Assembly (NCBI GenBank): GCA_963971575.1
Contig: OZ020611.1
Span: forward strand, 24,411,279-24,475,278
From: Liopterus haemorrhoidalis
Taxonomy: Eukaryota; Arthropoda; Insecta; Coleoptera; Dytiscidae
DNA: 64,000 bases
Reading direction: 5' to 3'
Shown here: positions 11,481 to 20,733 of the stretch, in pieces
Position numbering within the stretch: position 1 is the first letter of the stretch
Layout: each line of letters begins with the position of its first letter
Program-made: the position numbers and the translations under genes
Notes under the pieces: generated by a model
Told to the model about the DNA's origin: nothing
Database searches by the model: none
The model's input: only the letters and a program-made list of their open reading frames with translations

Positions 11481-11535
<55 letters not shown>
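11481..11535. repeat. (AT)n microsatellite
   Basis: A pure AT run of about 55 bp, just outside the right arm of the inverted repeat. Confidence 0.9.
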
Positions 11536-11539
<4 letters not shown>

Positions 11540-12214
11540 ATAAAAAATAGTAAATTGTGATCGTTTTATACGACGTATTGTCAGACTTGTTTCTTTGGAG
11601 CACTCCTCGCTTTACTTGTCGTACTCCAAACAACTCGCGTGACAGTACATCGTCTTATAAAACTCGTATACTAATATACTATTCTTATCTCTCGCGCTAA
11701 AAAAATTGAAATGTCAATAAACACTATCCTAAAAGAATAAAAGCAGATATTTATAAAATGTTTTAACAAATCTTTTCTAGTCCTATAAAATGTTGAACAA
11801 CGAGTGATTTTATTTAGCTGTAAATCATTTTTCAATTAAAGTGTTCGTTGGCGGCGGTCGCGAGTCGCGAGCAGTCAGTGCGAGTTAAAGAGTGAGATCG
11901 TAGATAGGTGTAGTGGTAGCAGAAAGCGAATATGAAAATAGAACTGGAATATTACGTACCTTCTCTCATTTCCTATCTTTCAACCAGTGATTGATGTGTG
12001 TTAGATTATTATGGTTTCTAAAGAATGTTTGGTGGAAATCGTAAACTTATGTGTTGTGACTTATGCATATGTCACAGATTTGATATGGTTCGGATATCTG
12101 ACTAAGTTTTTTTAATATAACAAGTAAACCTAACAATTTAATGTGGAGAAAATAAAATGTTAGGATTGCTAATTTCAAGGTTTATTTAGAATATCGCTGG
12201 TGACCTGGCAATAG
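11536..12214. other. Unassigned stretch with a GC-rich patch
   Basis: Around 11850-11930 there is a markedly GC-richer patch (GGCGGCGGTCGCGAGTCGCG). It could be a promoter, a 5' untranslated exon or a retroelement terminus, but no open frame or splice context supports a choice. Confidence 0.3.
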
Positions 12215-12222
12215 ATCCTAAG

Positions 12223-12904
12223 TAGAGATGGCAATTTCGGCTCAGTTTGCTGAGCCGGTTCATTGATCCGGCTCAGTGATCCGGCTAAGTAAAAGTGTTT
12301 CCGAGACACAGGTCGGTCGTTCGTTTGTAGGTAGAACGTCGCTTAGAGCCGGGTCTTGCATTATATGAAGAGCCAGGTAAACTTGTTCCCGAGACACAGG
12401 TCGGTCAGTTGTCGGTCGGTCGGTCGTTCGTCCGTAGGTAGAACGTCGATTAGCCCCGGTTCTTGCATTTTGAAACAAACAATCACTTTATGTAGCTACT
12501 GTATTTTAAACCAGATGTGTTAAGTTTATGGCGATGTTTATTGGCCTTATAAATCGGACATCTTGGATTTGGGCAATATTTTTAATATTTTTATATAGTA
12601 TGGTTGTAAGAAAATACAGACTAAGCCTATTAGTTTCAAATAAACTGCCCTACAAATTGATGACATAATACACTTTATGATAATATATTACAAGCCGAGT
12701 TCTCGCGAAGTTCAACATGACATCGATCCAGATCCGGATCATTCCGGTCACTGCTCACAATCGCCCGACCAATCGTATCCTTGAAACTTGAAACTATACA
12801 GTGAGCCGTGAGCCAGCTCATTTCAATTTGATGATCCGTGTCACTTCGGTCAGTGTACTGAGCCGGCTCAGTGTGCCGGTTCGTTCATGTACGACCCATC
12901 TCTA
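12223..12904. mobile_element. Non-autonomous hAT-like element
   Basis: Starts TAGAGATGGC and ends with the inverse GCCCATCTCTA-type terminus. Flanks are ATCCTAAG (12215-12222) and TTCCTAAA (12905-12912), a mutated 8-bp target duplication, as expected for hAT. Both ends carry palindromic GAGCCGGCTCAG-type repeats, likely transposase-binding sites. The interior has a near-duplicate of about 110 bp (12296-12400 and 12388-12475: CCGAGACACAGGTCGGTC, then GTAGGTAGAACGTCG, then TCTTGCATT). There is no transposase gene. It depends on an autonomous relative not seen here. Confidence 0.75.
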
Positions 12905-13204
12905 TTCCTAAATGATGTTAACTAAAGTTTACAGGAGACATAAAAAACTACATAGTATTCTCTATAGCGACAATTCTGCCAAAAGTTTGATTAGGTAAAA
13001 TATATAATAATTTTTCCAGCTAGTAGACTTATGCATTGTATACTTATAGACTTACACAATGTAAAAAGACATCCAGATTCCAAATCTACTAATAACTCAT
13101 TTTCGCTAAAAATGGCAGATAAGAGACATTGCCAGGTCACCCGCGATATGGTAAGGCTTCTTTTGGATCATAAATGTATGGAAATTCACATTTCACATAA
13201 TTTT

Positions 13205-13360
13205 TTTTAAATAACTCATCTTCTTACAGTCCTTATCCGGTTCGGATGTAGGCTATCATACTGGTAATTTTCAATTTGTCTACAGCTGCATGGAAAAGAT
13301 CTATTGAGGTAGCTGAAAACCATTGGCGTAAATTCTGCAACCAGGATATACAAAGATGAC
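13205..13360 (-). pseudogene. RTE-type LINE, 3' end (downstream of Harbinger)
   Basis: The minus strand continues the RTE protein that breaks off at 15522. It reads CRIYANGFQLPQ, then FSMQL, then a broken KLPV and PTSEPDKDCK. It matches the WLKNLRQWFG and LFRAAANK signatures at the end of insect RTE-type reverse transcriptases. Past the stop the tail reads GTAAGAAGATGAG, typical of these 3' ends. It is contiguous with 15522-16600 once the Harbinger element is removed. Confidence 0.65.
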
Positions 13361-13829
13361 TTATGCCCGGTTGCAAGAATCAGGATCAAATGGCTTGATA
13401 TCCGATCAACGTTGATTTGGATCAAATCGTGTATCAAACTATTGCAAGAATACAAATTACCTCTTGATCGCGGAACAAATCACGCATTAAATTCATACCC
13501 AAAAATACACGGATCAAGTCGAGAGATCAAGCGAAATTCGTACCGCCATTTTATGTTAAATATTTTGACGTATGACAGATTTCGTTTTGAAACATTTTTA
13601 CTATCGTTTACCCCTTTTTTTAATCATTTTTATACGGTAATACAAGCACTGATTATTTATTGGAGATATGGACAGGGTAATTTTTGTTTTAGTTAATAAA
13701 AAGTTACAAGTTAAAAAAATGAACCTAAAAAAATAACAGTTTTAGAATTTATTTAATTATTTATTTAATAAATATTTTTATAACAGGCATAAAATAAAAA
13801 CATAAACTATTCGTTTATATTTATTCCAG

Positions 13830-14130
13830 TTCAATTCCTCATCCTCGTCCTCTTCTAACACCAGTTCCAATTCAAGCTCAAGCGATTCTAGCGATGAACA
13901 ATTAGATATTGTACATACACCACGAAGAAGGATAATAGAATAGCGAGTAGATCCATTTGAAAAGTATAATGAAGAAAATATCCGTCTAAGATTTAGGTTC
14001 TCTAAAACTACAGTTATTTATATCTTATCATTGATAGAACATAGAATTCAGCCGAAAAGCAACCAAGGTATGCCTCTATCGCCACGCTTAAGGTTATTAA
14101 TAGCTTTGCGGTTTTATGCAACAGGGCCCG
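13830..14130 (+). pseudogene. Harbinger (HARBI1-like) transposase, N-terminal fragment
   Basis: The frame runs from a serine-rich stretch (SSSSSSS, then SDSSDEQ) through TPRRR and a stop, then RVDPFEKYNEENIRLRFRFS, KTTVIYILSLIEHRI and MPLSPRLRLLIALRFYATG. This is the N-terminal part of HARBI1-like nucleases, which precedes the DDE catalytic domain and bears the MPLSP..RLLIALRFYATG motif. A TTTATTCCAG acceptor-like sequence lies just before 13830, fitting the intron seen in this family. The catalytic domain is deleted, and the frame breaks after ATG at about 14130, where the text GPEKS ends in a stop. There is one in-frame TAG. Confidence 0.75.
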
Positions 14131-14222
14131 AAAAGAGCTAGTTACGGCCCTGAGTTTAGATACAGGAATAGGAAAATTAAGTATAATTTAACCTTAGATT
14201 TAAAGATTTTATAACTTACTTG

Positions 14223-14700
14223 TATCGATATAATCACCTGAGTAACCAGCTGTACTATCGTAGATATTTTTTAAGGGCTTAAATTGTTGCCCCAACATTC
14301 CAGTTATTCTTTCTCCAACGGTAGAAAGACTGGGTGTAAATGACCCACCACATGTTTTATACAGCTCAACCAGTATTTTTGAAAAAAATAAAATCAGAAC
14401 AAAGAAATGTTTAATTAATCCTATATTTTATCATACCTTGTCATCATGTAATTGTTGTCTTGCACGTTGCTTTAAATTTTTATAAACAAGCTGAATTTGT
14501 GCCACCGTTCTTTCATTACCCGATACAGCATTATATTCTTGAGTAATTTTTTCCCATGCATTCATTTTTTAAAATCTGGTTGACCCATCTGTCTTTTTGT
14601 TTTCTACAATATCTTTATATTTGTCGACAATATTCAATAAGTCTCTTTTCTCTCGTTCCGTAAAATTTATCCCCCGTTTAAATGAAACTTGTTTTGTCAT
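14223..14700 (-). pseudogene. Harbinger Myb/SANT-like accessory protein, two exons
   Basis: From a start at 14700 the minus strand reads MTKQVSFKRGINFTEREKRD, LLNIVDKYKDIVENKKTDG, then after a frame change AWEKITQEYNAVSGNERT and VYKNLKQRARQQLHDDK. This is the Myb/SANT-like DNA-binding module that accompanies Harbinger nucleases and helps them enter the nucleus and bind ends. The first exon stops at a GTATGA donor (about 14437). A second piece at 14223-14385 reads LYKTCGGSFTPSLSTVGERI, then GQQFKPLKN and AGYSGDY, also typical of the family. It is disrupted by a frameshift near 14575. Convergent with the nuclease fragment. Confidence 0.75.
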
Positions 14701-15069
14701 TTCTCTAAAACTAATATTTAAAAAAGTATCTAAAAATGTCTGTAAAAATATGTATAAATAATGTATAAAAAAATGTAGAAAAAGTAAAATAATGTGTAAG
14801 AAAATGTATAAAAAATAAAATAATATAATATAAAGAGAAGAAAATCTATTTAAGTATAAAGTAATGGAATAAACAATCTATTAAACTACACTAATCTATA
14901 AAATAATGGAAAAAACTAATTTAATTTTAATTAAGCAACTAACAGGCAATGCTAATCTAATACAAAATATGAAGAACTATATCTATATAAACTAAAATAC
15001 AATATTGATAACTAAAAGGAAAGAAACAAACTAAATTATTGTAGTGTAACAAAACTAATGATAGTAAAT

Positions 15070-15265
15070 AAATAAACTAATATTTAAAATAATAAACTTA
15101 TTTTTAAACTAATAAACTAATATTTAAACTAATAAACTTATTTTTAAACTAATAAACTTGTTTTTAAACTAATAAACTTATTTTTAAACTAATATTTAAA
15201 CTAATAAACTTGTTTTTATACTAATATTTAAACAAATAAACTTATTTTTAAACTAATAACAAATA
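15070..15265. repeat. Short tandem repeat inside the Harbinger element
   Basis: The unit AATAAACTTATTTTTAAACT and close variants recur several times. Confidence 0.8.
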
Positions 15266-15521
15266 TTTAAACTAATTATGTGCAATATTGCAAGTATACG
15301 TCGCTATAACAATATGACAGATCGAATAAAATTTTAGGTTAGAATAGTTCATTCACAATTACTTGACCCAGTAAAAACTATGAAATGGACGATTAACTCA
15401 CAAAGTACAGTATCAACTGATCTTGCATTCAAACAATGGTGTTAAAATTTAATCTGGTATCAACGGTGATTCGAGAACAGTTGATCTGAGACTTGATCTC
15501 CATTCTTGCAACCGGGCATTA

Positions 15522-16600
15522 GTCTTCCTGTGCTATATACCTGGATTTGCAATGCCATACCTGTCTCTATTCCTCATTATATGTTCAAGGTATTCGAGTT
15601 TTCTCCTCTTCGCCGTAAACAATATATCTGGCTCTTTTCCCATTTTCTCCAGGATCTGTTTGTTAGATAGTGCTCTGTCCATGATACTCCAGTACTCAAA
15701 ATACGACAATAACTCAAGACCTCGAAAGCTTCTAATTTTTTAGATGCAGTAGTGCTCAGCGTCCATGTATCTGCATCACAGAAAAAAATTGAAAGACGAA
15801 AGACGATGAAAGACTTGGCACCTAAGAATGAAGATTTAAATCAGAGCAGAATATTTTCATATTGATGAAAGCTACTAGCTACTAGCTACTAGCTTGAGAT
15901 TGTCAGATCTCAATACTTCATCTAATTTCGAGATGGTCCTATTTATCGGCAATTGTGCATTCTAGATATTTATATTTAGTGTATTTAGTTTTTATCGTAT
16001 TCAGTGACAGACCTTATTTATCACTAGTTTTTGCTACCCTTTCCATTAATGCCTGTAAACCTTGTGTATTTTTTGCAAAAACTACATTATCATTAGCATA
16101 CCTAATATTGTTGATGAACTTGCCGTTAATTACAATAACCTTAGACACATCCGGCAATGCTTCCTTGGCATCTGTATTCTGGCCCTCAACTTGTATTGTT
16201 GACATTTGATTCAGGAAAAGATTCGTAAACAGGCGTATGACTTTATCATCTAATCCAGTCTTAATGAGAATATCCACTAACTTGTTATATTTTATACTGC
16301 AAAATGCTTTTCGATAATCAATCAAACAAGCGTAGATATCGCAATGCCTATCGAAACAATGTTTTGACAGTACTTGAATGCAGAAGAAAGTTTCTCTGGT
16401 TCCCAAGGCGTTGCAAAATCCAGCTGGTGTCCTGCTAACACCTTCTCGCACGTTTTGTTCATTCTTTTCGGGATTACTTTCAGAAAAATCTTTAGGCAGT
16501 GGCTCATTGTTATACAATCATTACAAGATTTAGTTGATATTTGCTTTGGAAGTATAATGAATGTAGATTTAGGCCAGTTAAATAACTTAAGGTAGGCGCA
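15522..16600 (-). pseudogene. RTE-type LINE reverse transcriptase (upstream of Harbinger)
   Basis: The minus strand carries, in broken frames, STFI..LPK near 16590, MSHCLKIFLKVIPKRMNKTC, then after a frameshift FCIQVLSKHCFDRHCDIYA, CLIDYRKAF, LVDILIKTGLDDKVIRLFTN, and NNIRYANDNVVFAKN. Further down come YMDAEH, LLSYFEYWSIMDRALSNKQI, and MGKEPDILFTAKRRKLEYLE followed by HIMRNRDRYG. These are reverse transcriptase palm motifs and the C-terminal domain of insect RTE-type elements. The catalytic YADD box reads YAND, so the enzyme would be dead even if in frame. It is 5'-truncated near 16600 and split from its 3' end by the Harbinger insertion. Confidence 0.85.
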
Positions 16601-17040
16601 TAGTGAAGGCAGGTTGCTGCTTGCTGGCGCCAGTGCGCTTAAATATAAAAAATAAATCTGCTTGCTTGATCGTGCTGATTACGTGATAGTGGGAAAAAAC
16701 GCCAGCCTCTATTATGCGCGGTATAATTGATAACATATAGCACACCAGCAACCATGTTCCATTAGGCGCGTATCCATATGCTATATTGAATTAATAAATT
16801 TCATTCACATTGATGTCAAGGACAGATCTCGTAAGAAATGAGGAAGTACTACAGAGAATAGAAAAAAAAACCGAAGAACTGCTTCATACCATTCAGAAGC
16901 AAAAGAAATATTATCTGGGTAATATCGTACATATATAATTAGCTACCATGTGTTAGTGATCTTCGTAACACTGTGACGTCATTTTTCCTAAGGTTCTCGT
17001 GATTCGCTAACTGGGGACTCTTGAGGTCTTTTGATTGACA
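16601..17040. other. Possible short MITE, otherwise unassigned
   Basis: Near 16592-16775 the words GGTTGCTGCTTGCTGGC and, inverted, GGTTGCTGGTGTGCT lie at the two sides of a GC-richer patch bounded by TAGGCGC. This could be a small inverted-end element, but the ends are imperfect and no duplication is clear. The rest to 17040 is unassigned. Confidence 0.3.
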
Positions 17041-17830
17041 GGTATTTTGTATATTTATTCTCTAAGAATCTACGAATATATTTACATATAGAAATGTGTA
17101 GGATTTCGTAGGCATAAACAAGAAACTATAAATACTACTATATGATTTCACCGATATAGACAATATTTTGAAGATTCATTCTTTAAGAAACTGCGAATTA
17201 AATAACATAGAAATGTCTAGGGTTTCGTAGGCATAAACAAGAAACTCTAGACACTCCTATATCCTATGATAAATATGAAAAATATTTTGCAGATTTATTT
17301 TCTAAGAATCTGCTGATAAAATAATGTATAGAAATGTATAGGGTTTCGTGGGCATAAACAAGAAATTCTAGACACTCCTATACCCTATGATCGACATGAA
17401 ATATATTTTGCAGATTTATTTCCTAAGATCTGCGGATAAAATAACGTATAGAAATGTCTAGGGTTTCGTAGGCTTAAACAAGAAACTCTAGACACTCCTA
17501 CATTCTTTGAATGATATGAACAATATTTTACTAAGAATCTACAAATATAATTATTTACAGAAATATCTAGGGTTTCCTTGGAATAAACAAGACTCTCCAG
17601 ACACTCCTATATCCTCTGATCGATATGAAAAATATTTTGCAGATTTATTCTCTAAGAAACTGCGGATAAAATTATATATAGAAATATCTAGGATTTTGTA
17701 GGCATAAAAATTAAATTTTAGACACTCTTATATCCTTTGACCGATATGAACAATATTTTGCAGATTTAATCTCTAAGAATCTACGAGTATAATTACATGC
17801 ATAAATGTCTAGAGCTTCGTAGGCATAAAT
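17041..17830 (+). repeat. Tandem array of ~120-bp units (about seven)
   Basis: The landmark TAGGGTTTCGTAGGCATAAA, with variants, recurs at about 17098, 17218, 17338, 17458, 17568, 17688 and 17809. Each is followed by AGACACTCCTATATCCT, GATATGAA, ATATTTTGCAGATTTATT, CTAAGAA and CTGCGGAT. Spacing is close to 120 bp, except one unit shortened by about 10 bp. Units are diverged, so the array is not recently homogenised. No open frame persists through it. It is a minisatellite-like array rather than a gene. Confidence 0.9.
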
Positions 17831-19364
17831 TAACGTCTCAAATTATTTTTAGTTTTAACAATATAAATGTAATGTACTGAATAAAAATGAATCGTTTTCC
17901 CATCTTAAAAAGTTCATGAATAAATAATCTAACTATATAATTAGCAATTGTCGGTAACATTATGACATCAATTTTTCTCATGATTGGCTAACGGGTGATA
18001 TCCTGTCCCGTGATTCGTTGAAAAGCGAACAAATTAAGATACGTTAAAAAATAAAACCAAATACACATACAAACAATTGAAATTTTTATATTATAAATCC
18101 GTCATTGTTGACGGGTAATAACCTAGTAATAAAATAAAAGGAGTATAAGAAGTCACTCAGATAAGATATTCGACAAGAGAAGCATCAGTGATACAATTTA
18201 TTGGTTGAATAATCTCCGAGTTGTTGTATAATAAGACAGATCAAAAAAGATTACACAAAAGAATAAGAATGTAAACAAGCATCTTGCAGCATTCTTTGGC
18301 CCACCCTGTACGTTATATATCTTGAAGTTAATTGTTGAAAAGAACATAAAAAATGCAGTAAAATAGAACAATAAAATGCATATATGACCCAATAATAATA
18401 TTCCGTGTGTGGCATTGTCTGTGGTGGTAATGAAAGCAAGCTCAGTAAAAGCTGAGCACTTCTTCTTTCTCTTAATTAATTCCTGGTTGTACATTGTGCA
18501 CATGTACTGGTTTTCATTGCATACTTAATTTAGTAAATTAGTGCAGTACTAAATAATTACTGCTGGATTTAATTAATAATTCATTTGTTACATATTTGGA
18601 GTTGATTACGGTAAATTCGATGAAATAATATATTTCGCTTTGTATTGTATCAACTGTTTATTACAGTGACAGTAATTGTAGAAATATTAAATTAAAATAC
18701 GTATATGGTATTGATGAAAATACGTATTTGCCATCAGATTTCATAATGCACGATGTCATATATAGCATATATAGTTCATACAGAGACAGAAAAGTTTTGA
18801 TGTGGTTTTTGAACCATAATTGAGTAAAAATATATAGATTGGATGGAGTGTTCCTTTATTCCTACGTGAAACATGTTAAATAAAAATTCAATTAAAAACA
18901 CTAGGTAGGTTTATTTTCTAGTTACGTATTTCGGCTATTATGCCATTTTCAAGAGTTTACAAAGTAATTAATTATTTTACTGAAATAAATAAAAAAAAAA
19001 TTTTAAATATATATTTTATAGTAAACAGCAATACATATACTACGAACCTCAATTACTGTTATCTTCAACGGTAAGAAGAAACGAGTTTGCTATATAATAA
19101 GAATAATTATTGGTGTGACACCGGTTTACAGATTAGCCTTGCTAGGCAGCATACACGTAAGTAGGGTTGCATACCTAAAATATTAAATAAAGTTTTATTC
19201 GATCTCATAAGATTTATCACTAACCTTACTTAAAATCTAAGAAAGAAAGCTGCCCAGCAACGAGTTTAGGCTATTCGGCATTATACGTCTCATGAATTAA
19301 TTAATTTATTTTATCTACATGACGATTTAAGAAGAATCCCTTTTATTATATACTAGCTGAAATG
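17831..19364. other. Unassigned AT-rich stretch with a Penelope-type motif
   Basis: Apart from the motif at 18923-18953, nothing is recognised. A 101-codon minus-strand frame (18198-18503) is rich in hydrophobic residues and looks accidental. GCCTTGCTAGGCAGC-like short words near 19135 and 19250 hint at another small repeat. Confidence 0.35.
18923..18953 (-). ncRNA. Decayed hammerhead-like motif
   Basis: On the minus strand: CTTGAAAAT, stem GGC, loop ATAATA, stem GCC, then GAAATACGT. The order is the same as at 11350 and 22402, with both core blocks mutated. It marks a probable Penelope-like 3' end. Confidence 0.35.
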
Positions 19365-19727
19365 CCCGTAGCTTCAGCCAACATTCATATCTCTCTCTCC
19401 GTCTCTCTCTTCGTGTCTCTCTCCATCTCTCTCTTCTCTTTCTCCGTCTCTCTCTCCATCTCTTACTCCGTCTCTTTCCCCGTATCACTCTCCGTGTCTC
19501 TCTCCATCTCTTTCTCCACATTTCTCGCTCCATCTCTTTCTCCGTCTCACTCTCTCCGTATATATCTCCGTTTCTCTCTCCACGTCTCTCCGTTTCTCTC
19601 ATAATTTCTCTCTCCGTTTCTCTATTCGTTTATCTCTCCGTCTCTCTCTTTCTTTCCGTCTCTCTCTCTCTCTTTCCGTCTTTCTCTCTCTCTCTCTTTC
19701 CGTCTTTCTCTCTCTATCTCTCTTTCC

Positions 19728-19765
<38 letters not shown>

Positions 19766-19850
19766 GTCTTTCTCTCTCTCTCTCTCTCTCGCTCTCTGCC
19801 TCTCTCTCCGTCTTTTTCATTGTCTTCGTCTCTCTCTCCGTTTCACACTG
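19365..19850. repeat. (CT)-rich microsatellite, about 490 bp
   Basis: Nearly pure pyrimidine sequence made of TCTC runs with periodic CCGT interruptions. The long apparent open frames on both strands here (Arg/Glu-rich on one, Ser/Leu-rich on the other) are products of the repeat. Confidence 0.95.
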
Positions 19851-19956
19851 ACACACTGTCTAAGCTCTGTGAAAAGTGGTCCATCACATGCGCTCTGTCT
19901 GATATGATAAAAATTGTGAAGAGATTAAAAAGTGCGAGAAGATTATCTGTTGCAAA

Positions 19957-20091
19957 AAGTAAGTTGTCATTAGCTATTTTTTTATATATTGAAGTTGGCT
20001 TTTCCTGAACAAAATTATCGAAAGCTTCAATTAATCGGTAAAAGTAATTAGAATTAAAAATCTAGTTCCACCTAAACCAAAGGAACAGACT
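19957..20091 (+). mobile_element. Short Tc1/mariner-type MITE, copy 2 (left end lost)
   Basis: Matches 1614-1744 through TAAGTTGTCAT, TAGCTATTTTTTTATA, CTTTTCCTGAACAAAAT and the terminal CCAAAGGAACAGACT. The left inverted end is missing. It sits against the end of repeat A copy 2. Confidence 0.65.
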
Positions 20092-20590
20092 TTATTTCAA
20101 CTTAAAAAAGTATAAAAATAATTGTGTATGACAGTGTTATTTTTATGTTAAATAATATAAAATTAACATTAAGATTACTATATTAGTATTGAAATAAAAT
20201 CCAATATTTCATTTTAGAAATGTAAAAATAATAAGATCTGTTTCTTTGGTTTAGGCGGAACTAGATTTTCAATTCTAGTTACCTTTACCGATTGATTGAA
20301 GCTTTTGATCATTTTGTTCAGGAAAAGTCAACTTCAATATATAAAAAAATATGTAATGACAAATTACAAAAATGAAAATTGCGGTTAGTTCCGCCTAATC
20401 GTTTGGAATAGACTGTAGGTACAAATTAGGATTATTATATTGGGTATAATAATATTAATGTGAAATTAATTACTATTAAAAAGGAATCTTTCTATTTCAA
20501 AATCTAATAAATGCTTTTTGTGTATTACGTGTTACTTGTTTCGTATTTTATCTTTACATTATTAAATAAAACCTATATAATATAAATAAA
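20092..20590 (-). repeat. Dispersed repeat A, copy 2, split by a MITE
   Basis: The reverse complement of 755-1060. The segments at 20092-20233 and 20416-20590 are contiguous in copy 1 and separated here by a 182-bp MITE. This gives a filled-site and empty-site pair inside one window. Confidence 0.75.
20234..20415 (-). mobile_element. Short Tc1/mariner-type MITE, copy 3, nested in repeat A
   Basis: On the minus strand it begins CAGTCTATTCCAAACGATTA and continues GGCGGAACTAACC. It ends with GTTCCGCCTAAACCAAAG and AAACAGATCT. About 27 bp at each end form imperfect inverted repeats around GTTCCGCCTAA. Flanks contain TA, but the precise duplication cannot be fixed because the surrounding copies differ by a few bases. 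Confidence 0.75.
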
Positions 20591-20613
20591 TAGCTTTTCT
20601 TAATATTAATAAA

Positions 20614-20733
20614 ATATCGATGTTTCCGATACATCGATGTTTTTCCTTCGATGTTTTTTCAACATCGATAGTAAGGCGCCGATGTTAACATCGATGTTGA
20701 ACATCGATGTTTTGCCTTCGATTTACAACCCTA
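20614..20733. repeat. Second cluster of ACATCGATGT palindromes
   Basis: At least six ATCGATG words lie in 120 bp, ending in ACAACCCTA (TAGGGTTGT on the minus strand). It is the partner of 1446-1578 in opposite orientation. The two probably represent the two ends of one hAT-like family, with repeat A as internal sequence. Confidence 0.55.

Larger units (their letters stand above)
13364..15518. mobile_element. PIF/Harbinger transposon with intact ends
   Basis: This 2155-bp element starts TGCCCGGTTGCAAGAAT and ends with its exact inverse, flanked by TTA on each side (13361-13363 and 15519-15521). The inner ends carry repeated GATCAA words, probably binding sites. It holds the two genes expected for the superfamily in convergent orientation: a nuclease fragment at 13830-14130 (+) and a Myb/SANT-like protein at 14223-14700 (-). 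Both are damaged, so the copy is immobile on its own. It interrupts a minus-strand RTE LINE. A tandem repeat of about 20 bp occupies 15070-15265. Confidence 0.9.

Noticed and set aside
17041..17830. Regularly spaced repeats suggesting a CRISPR array
   Set aside because: The whole ~120-bp unit repeats, with no unique spacers. The genome is eukaryotic and no cas genes are present.
19327..19856. Long open frames on both strands with Arg/Glu or Ser/Leu repeats
   Set aside because: They are direct translations of the CT microsatellite. No frame is specific and no domain is present.
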